This document shows, one piece after another, positions 35,309 to 47,599 of a stretch of DNA of 64,000 bases. The notes under the pieces were generated by a model that worked only from the letters and a program-made list of their open reading frames with translations, was not told the origin of the DNA and did no database searches. The DNA is from Voacanga thouarsii (taxonomy: Eukaryota; Streptophyta; Magnoliopsida; Gentianales; Apocynaceae): assembly GCA_026120185.1 (NCBI GenBank), contig JANUWF010002051.1, positions 1,116,001 through 1,180,000 of the forward strand. The letters are read 5' to 3'. Positions within the stretch are counted from its first letter, which is position 1. Each line of letters begins with the position of its first letter. The position numbers and the translations under genes were made by a program.

Positions 35309-36925
35309 CCTTTCATATAAATAATAATAATAAGTAAAATATTAATGACCTTGTAGACCATATATTCATAAATATTATTTATATTTATTTGTTATCTATT
35401 AATAAAAATTTAATAAAATTTATTTATTATTAATTATTTACTATCTATTAATTATTAATTAAGAGAATAGTAATAATTTATTATTTATTTTAAAATACTA
35501 TTTAAAAATTAACATTTATTAATAACATCTAGGACTTAGGATTCTTCAATAAATAAACCCTAGTTTATTTATTAATAATAACACTCAAAATTTATTATTT
35601 GAACCTATAACTTATTAGTAGTTATTTTACAACCCCTAGTTATTTTAACTTATCAAGCTGGACTTCTTTTATAAAATTCTTTATCAGCTGGCCTTAAAGC
35701 TTAGGACATTAAAGTCATGATTATAATTAGTTGAACTAGGAATTATTTGTGTAAGGCAAATATAGCTCGAGTATAACCTTATATCTTGTGTTTACCCCAT
35801 GCAGGGTTAGGTTAGCCTTGGAAGATTTTTGAATTCGAGCAAGCAAAGGATCAGGTAAGCTCCTGCATGGAATTTTGTGAAGACCAAAAATTATTGTGGC
35901 AAGCCAAATGCGATGTGTATGGACACTCATTCTGTAAAGGCAATTAAGGGTTGTTTTCCTTTTTATTTAATCAAGTAAATTAGTTGAAAAATCAAACAAG
36001 CAGTTTAACACAAAATGCTAAACTCTTTTTAAAACCCAACTTCGACAAGAATTTTAGAAACCCTTAATTACTATTTCAAAGAAAATCATTGTGTGATCAA
36101 TTTTCTCCCAAGTCGGACAATCAACGTTGAGTACTCAATAAGGGTAGGCTAGTAGTACTAGTTTTGAAGTGTAAGAGCGAGTCTTCGGGCAGGAGGCCAC
36201 CTCCAGAAGATAAACTCAACTTCGAGAAACGCTAATACTACTTAGTCATGCCGGTCCGAGCTAGCAAATTTTAGTCATCTAGACTATGTGTTTCCGGAGT
36301 GGACAACCGGTAAGTTTAGGTGTAGAGAAGGAGGAGTATCTCACCCAGTAGGCCGTATACCTACCATTTGTCAGTTTGCACAAAGTGTGGCATTCTAACC
36401 GTTATATGGTCATGGGGCCCAACGTGTGGTAACCCATGGCTACCTATTTGAGCGGTTGTATTTATTGTGCACATGTAAGGTTTGAAAAGCAAAACACCAC
36501 TCTTTATTTTTAACATTATTTAATGCTTGCCAGCACTTTCTCTTATGCAATTTTTACAATTTGCATACATGAACCGTTTTACCTGAAACACTCAAAGCAC
36601 ACATGGGCTTATTGAGATTTTTATCGCATCACCTTTTATACCATGTTTTCAGGTCGATCCTGCTGTAGAGATGAATAGCTAGTTTTGTTGCCTATGCTTT
36701 GAAGACTTTATGTTAATTTTCTTATGTGTTGTTTTGAGAGATGGTAGCAAACAATTTATTTTGGATTTATTCATATATTTTTGGGTTGTTATAAGTTCAA
36801 TTTTAAAGTATTGCTTTTATTTTCTTTTGTGTGACCTAGTTATAAAAATCCCTTGTCCTTTGGACGATGCGACATCCCCGGCCCTGTTGGGCTTAGGTGT
36901 TGGGCTTAGGTAGTGAGGTGTTACA

Positions 36926-37097
36926 CTTAAAATGGACAATATCCTCATTGGCCAACAAATATGCAATGTGAATGTATAATATGGGACTAAAATAATAAGG
37001 AGGAAAGAATGAAAATAATACTCCTCAAGTGAATAAAATCTCAAATTTTGCATTGAATAGAAGAGAATTAGGATTTTAGAATCAAAGAAAGATAATA
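36926..37097 (-). mobile_element. continuation of Tat/Athila element C after the B insertion
   Basis: It begins with the right TSD copy CTTAA (36926-36930). 36990-37040 (AATAAGGAGGAAAG, AATACTCCTCAAGTG) resembles 9570-9620 near element A. It ends where an LTR-like TGTAAACCCCACC starts at 37098. No coding sequence. Confidence 0.65.
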
Positions 37098-37110
37098 TGT
37101 AAACCCCACC

Positions 37111-40100
37111 TATGACACCCCATTTAATTGAGGGTTTGGAAGCTTAATTATATAGCTATTTAGGATTGCATCATAAATTAAATACATCATATGTGCCTAT
37201 CTTTTGTGCTCTTTATGTGTATTCTCTTAAGGAAAATGTGTTTGATAAGTTAATTATTTTATTTGGACGTAGTAAGTAATTTATATGTAAGTAATTATTC
37301 ATTTTATGCATATATGTATTATTTGTAGCAAATTAATTAGTGAAATTAATTTGTGAATAACTTTTTCAATAAAATTATCCCAATAATTTTTGTTTTGTGT
37401 AAAGCACACTCTAGAACAAATTCATTTTTAATTAAGGTTTTGGTCTTGTTTTCCAAGCTAATAATTTTGGTCAACTTTTAGATCAAATTTAATTTTAACT
37501 TCTTGACTTAATTTCACCAATTGCCCAAGACCTACTTCTTAGACCTATAGATCTTTTTAACCCAACAAAACACCATCAATTTTAGCCATTGAACTTAGGG
37601 TATTTTTAAGTGAACCCATTTCTACCCTTGGATCAAAATATACCCTAGTATAAAATTACATTTTCTCCCATTCCTCCTGATGTTAGACGAAAATCCCCCC
37701 CTCTCTCTCTCCCTCTTTTTTTTTTTTTTTTTCTCTAGCTTCCTTCTACCTTCTCTCAAGCTAGCACACTTCTTGGAGGTTGAAGAAAGAATTTTTATGA
37801 CTTTGGGTTGATTATTGAGGTAACATTTTCATCTTCTCTTTCATTTCGTTCTCTTACAAGTAAAAGACAACCATGCTCACTCTCTCTTCATTTTGTTTTT
37901 GTATCTCCTTGCAAACACTCGTTAAGAAAGACAAGAGCATGAAGAACACATGTTCACCTTTCTACCTTTCTTTGTTTAAGTGTAAAGCTTCGAAGAGGTA
38001 ACTAAAGTTTTTATTTTCTCTCCTATTTTCAAGCTGGTCAAATTTTTTTAACCTTGCTGGACAGATTTTCATTTTATTTTATTTAAGCATTTTGGGTGGT
38101 GATTTGTGATGGAAATGTTGAGATTTATGTTAAAGGTTGATGTATGATGTGTGAAATAAAGTCTTGTGTGCAAAGAAAACATTTTTCCCCTTTATATAGC
38201 ATAAATACCGAAAATAAGTACTGCAACCCAGATTTTCATTTTTATGGCCTGAAGCCTTATTTGAATGATTTTTCCATGAATTTGTGTTGTATAATGTGAT
38301 ATTTATATTGTGTAAATGATGCCTTATGAGTATGATATATGTATTGGGGTTATTGGAGAAGTTTTGATGTTGTTTTGCTCAAGTATTGTTGGGGAAAAAG
38401 CAGAGGTGTTATGAATGTTGTTTTATTTGAGCCAAATGGTGATCATGTAACTTGTGTATGATGTGTTATAAAATCTAGGGTATTTTGGGAACATTTTTTA
38501 GTATTTACAAGAGTTTGGTGTTTGAAAATTTTGGTGTTTTGTTGAGTTCATGTTTGTTGCTAAAACCCCTGTTCAGAGACCTAACTTTAAACTCCTGAAA
38601 AACACAATTTTTGTTGGAGTTTTTAGCTGAATTTTGGACTGTACAAACTTGGAGATGTTAGGAAAATTTTTGTTCAAGAATCATCCTGGTATTTTGAAAG
38701 TTATGAATTTTTGAAAATTGTTGCTCTAGTGTGGTTGCAATTCTGGCAAGATTTTTGGAAATTTAATTAACCTAGTTTTTCAAAGAGTTTTGGGAAAGGG
38801 GTTCCATGGTAGTTCACCTAACATATAGCAGAGTCATTCTGAAGATTTCAATCAAGAAATAAAATGCTTTTCATAGAGAATTAAATCAACCTTTGAGACC
38901 TTTGATTTACTTGTAAAATAAAATTTTAGCCTAAGGGTCAAGATCATGAATTTTGTCTTGAAAACTTTTTTAACTAGCTTGAAATGAATTTACATGAGAT
39001 TTATGGAATATTTTGATTTACTAGGAAAATATCTCTTATGGTTTTTTTACTTAAATAATTATTCTATTTTTGGAATTTTAGAAAACCCTAATTTTAGGTA
39101 GAAGGTTAAAGATAATTACTTATTTATTTAGTTGTTAATCTATTTAGCTTCCTATTTATTTATTTAACTATTTGTCTATTTGATTACTTATTTATTTATT
39201 TATCGAATTGCTTATTTAATTAAATATTTATTTATCTAATTATTCATTTATTATCTACTTATTTATTATCTATTCAATTGTCTATTTACTTCTTTATTAT
39301 GTATTTATTTATTTATCAATTTAGCTATTTATTCATTATTTAAATTATTTGTTCTTTTAACTTGGTGGAATGCCTTTCTTCCTAACCTATGTGGATTGGT
39401 CATTTGATTAGGGGTTTAGGATTACTAAGATTAGAATAGGTAATTGTGATTAATGTTAGAAGATAGAAGAGATTACTTGGAGTATAAGTAACGTCTTTTT
39501 CCTTAGGGATTTATGTGGTTTGATCTCTAAGGACTTGTGATCAAGAGATTAATTATTGTATGGTTTATATTAGATTTGGAGCCGGATTTAGGAGGAAGGA
39601 ATGCTTGAGAATTTTGAAAAGACTTTTGCTAAGCTTTTGGACGAAGGTAAGTCCTAGCATTCATAACTCGCTTATGCAAAATAGCTCTATGGAAAATTCA
39701 TATGATCATGCTAAACCTTTTATGCCACAAATAAACTCATGATATGACTTTCACTTATGAGTTCCATTTTATTGCACTTGGTATTACTCTTATCCGTTTA
39801 CAGCATTCAAATGGAAAATTATGCATGATCAACTTTGAGGATTTTCTTACGAATGTTATGATATGATTAGGAGTCATGCACCAATGTTTATATCTAATGA
39901 CAATTTTTCCTTCATGAATATAATTGCAAAAATCATAGCATAATGAAAGGATTTTAATTTTGGAAATGTTTTGGGGAGAAAGTACGATTGTGGTTTTGGG
40001 TTGGGCTGAATTTTAAACCAAAATGGTTTTGGGGACTAGAACAATGTTTTTGGAAATGAAATTATATATTCCATATCAGAATAAGAATTTCTTGAACCGT

Positions 40101-41005
40101 TTTGTTTAGACTTGAGTACTTAAGGGGCGAGACTATAGGACTAGTTGTCATTAGACTAAGAGAGAGTTCCAGTTGATGGGCCATCTCCGGGAAACTATCC
40201 TTTCCAAATGGGGTGTCAGTCCTAATAGTTGAGCTAGGTCCTTAGCTAGTAGCAAAGTTATGAGAACTCTAGCAGACGGATGTGGGAGAGAAGGAGGAGC
40301 ATTCTCTCTGTAGGTTAATCACCTACATGTGACTTTTTAGCATTGTGGATGCCGTAGCCATATTCATGCGGTATCGTTGATCTGCAGACTCGATATGCAA
40401 TATAGTAGGTTGATGACAAGTTCAAGACTTTCGTCAAAATCAATTTTTGTGTTCTGGATGTTTGATGTGAATTGATTGCCCAACAAAATTCTTATCTACA
40501 TTACATGATTAATCGTACTTGTGGTTTTCGCTCCAAAGATTGATAAAGAATTTGAGATGAACAAATGTAAATGTTTTGATGATTACATCCATTCGATTTA
40601 TTGCATAATCATACACCATGCCATTGATTTCAGAACTGTCACTGTCACACACTATGGACTTACTGAGATTATTTATAATTTCACACCTTTTCTAACCATG
40701 ATTTTTAGGGTAATGTAAGTTTATCAAGACCAAGTACTGAAGATCATTTTGTAATAGATTAGGTTTTAATACTCTTCAACCAATACTCTAGTGATGATGT
40801 ATAATGATTTCTTTTGGCTTGCATGGTTTTATCCTTGTATGTCTGTACTGGGATTTATTTAGGCAGCAATTTAATTTCTGCTTTGAAGTTAATGTTTAGT
40901 TATACCTTGTTGCTTTCTTTTCATCCTTTGTTATAAAGACCCTTTATCTGAAAGGACGGGGTGACATTCTCTAGCCATTTAGGCCACTTAGTAGGGGGTG
41001 TTACA
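37111..41005 (+). mobile_element. solo LTR, Ty3 (element 1 family), 3895 bp, TSD CCACC
   Basis: It starts TATGACACCCCATTTAATTG (the TG has become TA) and ends TAGGGGGTGTTACA. Flanks are CCACC at 37106-37110 and 41006-41010. Near the end it has TTATAAAGACCC, as in the B LTRs. The LTR of element 1 (2734-8039) is the same family in opposite orientation. A 240-bp ATTT-rich tract lies at 39115-39360. No gene inside. Confidence 0.9.
39115..39360. repeat. degenerate ATTT-rich low-complexity tract
   Basis: Repeated TATTTATT and near variants for about 245 bp in the solo LTR. Confidence 0.85.
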
Positions 41006-41626
41006 CCACCTTAGTATGCCCTAAGAGTGAGCATTTCTTCACTGATGTGCTAATGTGGTCACGTTTAATTTTAATCTTATGAGTTTCATGAGTAATTTAA
41101 TTGGGTAGTCAGTATGTTGTGATGCATTATTTAGCTTCATGCTTATTGAGCTAGATAAAATTACCTTGGTTGGATAATTTTTCAAAGGCAGAGGTTAGGT
41201 TCAAACTTTATAGAAATATTAGTGTAACATCCCGTTACCTAGGCCCGTCGGGGCCGGGGATGTCGCCCCGTCCAAAGGACAAGGGGTCTTTATAACGAGA
41301 TCACACAAATAAAATAGCGGAATAAAAATAATAAAAATAATACTTCAACTTAAGATTTATTACAACCCAAGAATAAATCCATGAATTCCCAAAAGGAAAC
41401 AAATCCATAAATAAAATTATCCACTCTCGTCTCCCCAAAGTAATACATAAAATCAAAAGACACATTCTCTTCCTAGGCAGATTACACTAGCTACTCATCC
41501 TCACAGCAGGATCGGCCTAAAATCATGGTAAAAAGGTGATGAGACAGAAATCTCAGTAAGTCCGTGTGTGCTTTGGGTGTTCAGTGAAAACAGTTCGTGG
41601 ATGTAAAATGTGAAATCTTTATAAGA

Positions 41627-41968
41627 GAAATATTGGTAAGCAATAAATATTAGTCAAAAGCAAGAGTGGTGTTTTCCTCTTTTTGAAACCATACAAGTGC
41701 CCAATAAAATCAACCACTCATAAAGGTGGTCATGGGTCACCACACGTTAGGCCCCATAACCGGTCAGAATGCCTAACACTTTGTGCAGACTGACAAAAGA
41801 AATACTGGCAAACAATGAATGATGTTCAAAAATAAGAGTGGTGTTTTGGGCTTATCTAGCCGTACATAATTTATAAGATCAACCACTCGAAAGAAATGAT
41901 TATGCGTTACCAGACGTTGGGCCCCATAACCGGTCATAATGCCTAACACTTTATGCAGACTGACAAAA
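41627..41968. repeat. imperfect tandem duplication, about 2 x 171 bp
   Basis: Copy 1 (41627-41798) and copy 2 (41799-41968) both start GAAATAYTGG and end GCAGACTGACAAAA. Both include GGGGCC-type text GCCCCATAACCGGTCA. The B LTRs have a single copy (around 28540-28720). Confidence 0.85.
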
Positions 41969-43006
41969 GGTAAGTGATCGGCCTACCGGGCAAGATACTC
42001 CTCCTTCTCTATACCCAAACAACAACCGGGTGTCCATTCCGGCAAAACACAGTCACTTGACTGAAATAAAACAAACTGCTAGCTCGGACCGGCCTGACTA
42101 AGTAGTGCTGACGTTTCTCTAAGTTGAGCTTATCTTCTGGAGGTGGCCTCCTGCCAAAAGACTCACTCTTGCTCTTCAAAACTAGTACTACTAGCCTACC
42201 CCTGTTGAGTACTCAACGTAACATATCCCATTTGGGGAGAAAATGAACAAAACACAGTTCCACTTGAAAATGGCAATTAAGGTTTTCCAAAGTTTGGGGC
42301 AAAACTGGTTTTAGAAAAAGTTTTAGGTTTTGAGTAAAACCGCCCCTTGATTTGCAAATAATTTATTTGTCTGAAATGAGAGTGGAAATAATCCTCAATT
42401 ACCTTTACAGAAATGAGTAACCATGCACTCTTCATTTGGCTTGCTATAAAAAAATCATTTATTCATCAAATAGGTTTTATGCAGGAGCTTACTTGATCCT
42501 TGCTCACAACAAAGGTCTCCAATAGCTGACCTGATCCCACATAGGGTAAATACAAACCACAATCAAACTCAAGCCAAAGACTCACTTTCTCAAATAAAAC
42601 CAACTCAACTTACTAGAATCATATCCCTAGTGTCCAAGCTTTAAGGCTCAATAATAAATAAAAGGGTTTATAAAATAAATCTAGTTTGATATTAAAATAA
42701 CTAGAGTTTGGGAAATAGGCACCAAAAAGTTGAAGGTTTAAATCTTACTAAAAATAAATTATGGTTTATTTGAAAAAGGGTCCAAGGTAGTATTAGGTAA
42801 AATAATGATTTATTAATAATTTAGTTGTTAGAAAATAATTGATAGCTAAAATTTGTTGAAAATAAATTTAATGAGTCTTGCTTGAAAAATAATAAGCAAA
42901 TCCTTAATGGGTTTTGATTAAAAGATAATAATTAAATTTTTAGTAATAAATATTTTATTAATTATAATTATTTCCATAAAAGGCTTTAATTGATTTTATC
43001 ATTTTA

Positions 43007-43009
<3 letters not shown>

Positions 43010-43040
<31 letters not shown>
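43010..43040. repeat. (AT)n microsatellite
   Basis: A pure AT run in the solo LTR, at the place corresponding to the ACAT array of the B 3' LTR. Confidence 0.95.
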
Positions 43041-43042
<2 letters not shown>

Positions 43043-43532
43043 CAGCAAAAACTATTATTTATTTGACTAGAATATCACTATTTTATATAAAAGACCAAAT
43101 CCACATTTTCCCATGGTTTTCAAAATTTTACTAGAAAAATCATATTATTAAATATTTTATTAATGAAATAAAATTTAGCTTAGGGACAACTAGACCATGA
43201 TCATATTCCTATAGCTAACCACAATCATGAACATATACAACCCTTCAATTCATCAAATCATCCAAATCATGCATACAAGCATAGATCTCAATTTATCAAA
43301 ACATGATCTAACCCCTACTAGCATAAATAAGATCATGGCTTCAATAATCCAACATGAATATAAATCCTATTCACCAAAGGTGACATAATCTCTAGCATAC
43401 TTCATCACAAATACTACCTATGACATGGAGACATGCATTAAATCTCAAATCATCATACAATCGACCAAGATAATCCATCCATGCATAAATCCCATCTCCT
43501 TCATATTCATACATACATTCATGCTTCAATCT

Positions 43533-43538
<6 letters not shown>

Positions 43539-43570
<32 letters not shown>
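43539..43570. repeat. (TA)n microsatellite
   Basis: A pure TA run within the solo LTR. Confidence 0.95.
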
Positions 43571-43571
<1 letters not shown>

Positions 43572-43789
43572 TTAAATCCTATCGCCATCCACCTACTATC
43601 ATCATCATCCTAGAGACATGAATCTAGAGTTTAAAAGAAAGGTTGAAGGCACTTACTTGGTTGATGAATGCCTTGAAGGAGTTTAGAATGGATCTCAACT
43701 CCTAGATGTCTAACTTTGTCCAAGGGAGATGGCGAAAGCATGTTCATGGGAGAAAAAGTCATCCGGCCAAGAGAGGGGAATTTTCGGCC

Positions 43790-43791
<2 letters not shown>

Positions 43792-43843
<52 letters not shown>
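43792..43843. repeat. (GA)n microsatellite, about 26 units
   Basis: Reverse-complement counterpart of the CT run at 34392-34420 in the B 3' LTR. Confidence 0.95.
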
Positions 43844-43845
<2 letters not shown>

Positions 43846-45474
43846 ATTAGCATGCTTATTCACATAGGCTCTCACTAGAGATCAAGATTGGAGAAGATGA
43901 AGTTGTTAGAATAAATTTACCTTGAAGGTGTTCTTGACCTTAACAGAAATTTCTGGTTTTTGATCCAAAAGTGCAAGTTGGATTTTGGAGTTTGATGTTA
44001 AAAATGGTACGGATGGACTCACAGCAATGAATAGATGAAATCTGGAATTTTTAGAGGTAGTTTGAAGTGATTTGGAGAGGTATTAGGTGAAAGGAAGTAG
44101 TAGGTGTTTTTGGTGTAGTGTGTATTCTTGAAGGTTGAAGAAAATCGAGAGATGGTAATGTGCAGCTGCTGAATTTTTGTGAGAGATAGGGGTGGACGAA
44201 TTTCTGTAGGGTTTAGGAGGTTGATTCTCTGATTTGGAAGGGAAAAGGAAAGGTTAGTTGTAACAATCTTTGAAGAATATTTTTAGGAAGTGAATTTGGA
44301 AACTAAATATTCCAAGAATATCTTGATTGTTGGACAGCTTTTGGAAATCTGCCATGGTCGACTGTTTGAGCAGAATTTCTGTGGGATTAAAGCTGGTTCA
44401 AGGGGGCTTATGGTGGCCAAAATTATGGAGCATAATGGCGAAGAAGAGGTCTGGACAATTGAGTGATATATTATGGAAGGTTGCTAAACAAGGGTGGCTG
44501 GAATTTTGGAAACCAAATCAAGGTATGATTGCAGAAATTTTTGGAAATCTTTTAGGCATCCATGGCTAGATTTTCGTGCAGAAATTTGGGAGGACAATGG
44601 AGTTCTGTTAATGGAGGTTTAAGGGTGGTTTTTGCAGAAAAAGGATGGAGTTTCGGCTAGAAGAGAAATAGGAACCAAAGCTGGAAAATTTTTCCTGCAC
44701 AATTTTCGCTGAACAGAAATTTTCTGGGCAGATTTTCGGCTGCCATTTCCAGCCAACTTACAGAGAGTTTGAAGGGGAATTTCTGAGGTATTCAAGGCTG
44801 GTTTCCAGCCTTCTTCATGGAGGAAAAACATGGCTAAGGTGCTGCACAAAATCTGGAAGAAATCAGCTTGTTTTTGGACCTCCAAAGTAGCGATTTGTAC
44901 AGGATTTTTTTCTGGTTTTGCACCATCTTTGTGCAGTCCGAAAATAGCCATAAAAATCCAGATTCTAAGCTGATCGAAAGGGCCATTTTTTGGAAGCATT
45001 TGGGAGGGAATAATGGTTAAGAATTTCGACACCTTGAAGGCACACAAAGCTGGAAAAATTTCAGTTCTATGTACAAAGGGAAATGAATCTAGCTAGAGTG
45101 AATTTTTAGAAAGTTCACTAAGGAATTTAATTCACTTGAAATCTTTCCCCCTCATCCATTGTTTTGGTCCATATGATATCTTTTACTAAGACATTTTGAA
45201 CCTTCAAAGCCACAACACATTGCTGGAATTTTTCTAGAATAAAATTAGCTTGAACACAATGAACAAACTAATGAATTGAGAATTAGGAAAAACTAAGGAT
45301 CAAGAGGAAATGAATTCCCCTTAGAAATTTTGTGTAGAGCAAAAGAGTAGGATTTGAAGACTCCTATCATATCTCTCATAGGACAACATCTCTACCCTAC
45401 TCCAAACACCACTAAGGCCGACAATGATACTTCCCAAGCAAAAATAAAATTTAATCATGTTATAGCTCTAATAA

Positions 45475-45545
45475 TGGAATTTGAACCCAAGACCTCAAGA
45501 ATCAATTCTAAGGCTCTGACCACTAAACCACAATAACTCTTGTTC
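45475..45545 (-). other. tRNA-like segment in the solo LTR
   Basis: The minus strand reads TGTGGTTTAGTGGTCAGAGC and then TTGGGTTCAAATTCC, better preserved than the copy at 32751-32830. A-box and B-box consensus are recognisable about 32 nt apart. No CCA-compatible acceptor stem is seen. Confidence 0.55.
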
Positions 45546-45788
45546 TTATTTCCTCTCTAAAAATATTTTCCTATTCAACCCTCAAGCTATCTCCCTTTTT
45601 CCACCTTAGGTAAAAATTACCATTTTGCCCTTCCCACTCAATAATCACAATCAAGCCCTCTAGACTATAAAACACAAATTCAATGCACATAAAACCATAT
45701 AAAAATATACTTAAACATGAAATAAAATATGATATGCATCCCAACCCCCTTACTCTAAAGTTGGTTTCGACTGGGGTTTCACAATTAG

Positions 45789-47504
45789 TACGATTTAAGG
45801 TCTAAGAGTTGTAGTGATATGTTGGCATTAATGTTAGGATTTTAGTTGGACAATTAAGGTTTGAACATTATCTATTACATGAATTTTATGTTTTATTTCC
45901 CTTGATTTACTCCCTTGGCCTGCCAATCCTAATTAATTTTTGTTATCATCCTTGGAAGTTATTTCCAAATCTATATTACATTTTAAAATAATTCTACTGC
46001 CTTGATCCTTCAAAAATTCCATATATTAAGTACTTCAATTTAGTAGATATTATATAAGTGTTTCCTATTTTGCCGCAAGAAATAATATTCTTGGAATGAG
46101 GGAACTTCTTTTCCAAATCTAAATCACCTTGTGAATTAATTTTATTTCCTTAATTCTATATTTTATATACACCTCGATTTAGTAATTAAAATTATATTTA
46201 TTTCCATTCTTACATTAATTTATATTCTTGGAGTTATTTATTAACCCCTTTCTGTTAAAACTTCTAACCGCCACTTTCCTTATGAAGCTAAAGGAATATT
46301 CCTTCAAGTGTTGGTTATAAATTAATACCAAAGCTGGAATTCTTTTCCTTACCATAGCATCCAAGATTGGGAGGACAACAAGGATTTTTCATTTATCATA
46401 GGAGCACATCATTTTCTTATTTCTCTCCTCTAAATTCGTTGCCAAGATTGGTAGTATAAATCTTTTTCCTAGGCTGGAATTATGTTCATTGTCCCTAAAG
46501 AATTCGAAATAGGAACTCTTGGAGGGTAAATATTCTTCTTCCTTTTTGTTTAACCGCCTACCATTCATTTCTTCCCTATTTTTGTCACCTGCATATTATT
46601 TTGGCAACCAAATCCATGAAAGATTAGTTCATTCCAAGTTGGGACTATTCCCTTCCAAGTTGACCGAAAAACGAGAGAGAATTAAGCAAGATAATCCCTC
46701 CAGTTTGGTAGCAAGTAATCTACCTTCCTATTGGACCATGAAGACTACTATGCATAGTTAATTTCTCCAAGATTTCAGCAAGCACCATGTCTTTTCTTTT
46801 CTTTCTATTCTACACACAGCACACATCCCCAACAACTTCAAGTTCAACTACGCCTTCCATCAGCAAAAATAGACCAAGGAAATATAGAAGAAAAAAAAAA
46901 GACACATTGAGCTGCTCAATTTTGGCCTTGCCCAATCCACTGCCTTACTTCTTTACTTATAGTATCAATCACAGCGTTAACAGCAAAAGACTTTGGCCAC
47001 TTCTTTCATCACACACCACTAAAACAACTTGGAAAATACAGTATAAACTGAAAGGCACCCACCCTCTTCAGTGAATCTGAACACCATTAAGCCATTCGAA
47101 CTCTATGCTTATGGCTAGCCCTTCATCCTTGTTCTAACCCATGCAGATAGCACCCAACACAAGTTATTTGGTTTAGCAGTAACATAATTAAACTGCCTTA
47201 CTCCCTACTCTCCTCCAACTCCTATCATCACCATAGCAGAATCATATCCCCTTTCTCTCGGATGTACCCATCTAATTATCTTCCTAAATATTAGTACCTT
47301 CTTTCTCCTCGTCCCTCTATCAAGGGAATCAAATCACCACCCAAATCCTTCACCAACCGAAGCACACCCAAGCACACACCAGAAAGTCCTTTTAGCCTCA
47401 CTGCTTCCTCTCTTTTCCCTTACACTTTTTCAAAACCAAAAAAACACATTCACCTTCCCCACTCTTTTACTCACCTCGATTGAAGCAAGTGACTCCATCG
47501 TCTT
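45789..47504. other. continuation of host sequence G, no gene seen
   Basis: It follows TSD ATTAG and, by TSD logic, continues the sequence of 41011-41217. The last 400 bp are C/T-rich on the plus strand. ORFs at 46519-47074 show no domain. It ends at TCCCTC (47504-47509), the likely left TSD of element F. Confidence 0.45.
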
Positions 47505-47509
47505 CCCTC

Positions 47510-47599
47510 TATAAGAAAACTTATTGAGAGTTAGACAAGTAGTTAAACCAAAAGAAGAATCAAGAATCAAGGCTGTGTATTCTTTGCCTCTGAGTTCCT
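47510..47599 (-). mobile_element. truncated 3' LTR of element F, 90 bp
   Basis: It is almost the same as 62556-62645 (for example CAAGAATCAAGGYTGTGTATTC). It lacks the other 200 bp of the LTR and joins RNase H sequence directly at AGGAACTCAGA (minus strand). Confidence 0.8.

Larger units (their letters stand above)
27166..36925 (+). mobile_element. Ty3-gypsy chromovirus-like element B, internally deleted, TSD CTTAA
   Basis: Complete LTR to LTR. It is flanked by CTTAA at 27161-27165 and 36926-36930. The order is 5' LTR, PBS, pre-gag ORF, gag, zinc knuckle, large deletion, integrase with chromodomain-like tail, polypurine tract, 3' LTR. It sits in element C. Both LTRs start TGTGAAACCCCACCTAAAGCC and end GTTACA. 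All coding parts are broken and protease, RT and RNase H are gone, so the element could not move by its own means. A solo LTR of the same family lies at 41223-45783. Confidence 0.93.
32512..36925 (+). mobile_element. 3' LTR of element B, 4414 bp
   Basis: It starts TGTGAAACCCCACC and ends TGAGGTGTTACA before TSD CTTAA. It keeps the 2.3 kb that the 5' LTR lost, holds a tRNA-like segment (32751-32830), a CT run (34392-34420) and a 180-bp ACAT array (35123-35302). The same interior, reverse complemented, is found in the solo LTR 41223-45783, so the long form is ancestral. ORFs inside are not gene-like. Confidence 0.92.
37098..41217 (+). mobile_element. LTR-like host sequence G, start of LTR, split by solo LTRs
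   Basis: Joining the two sides of the solo LTR 37111-41005, TGTAAACCCCACC (37098-37110) runs into TTAGTATGCCCTAAGAGTG (41011). Such a TGTRA..CCCC..TTAGTATGCC text looks like the start of another Ty3 LTR. It continues to 41217, is interrupted again by 41223-45783, and resumes at 45789. The other end of G was not identified, so it may be a solo or truncated LTR. Confidence 0.45.
41223..45783 (-). mobile_element. solo LTR of the B family, 4561 bp, TSD ATTAG
   Basis: The plus strand reads TGTAACATCCCGTTACC at 41223 and CTGGGGTTTCACA at 45783, so on the minus strand it starts TGTGAAACCCCAG and ends in TTACA like the B LTRs. ATTAG flanks both sides (41218-41222, 45784-45788). It aligns over its length with the B 3' LTR, including the tRNA-like segment and the CT/GA run, but carries a 170-bp tandem duplication at 41627-41968. 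The 142-residue ORF at 44619-45047 lies in LTR sequence. Confidence 0.95.

Noticed and set aside
34995..35361. Long frames of repeated Met-Tyr-Val-Cys or Ile-His-Thr-Tyr
   Set aside because: They are translations of the ACAT microsatellite in an LTR, open in every frame, not genes.
46519..47074. Two plus-strand ORFs (80 and 95 residues) as a small host gene
   Set aside because: Composition is biased, with no motif, no splice pattern and no partner sequence.
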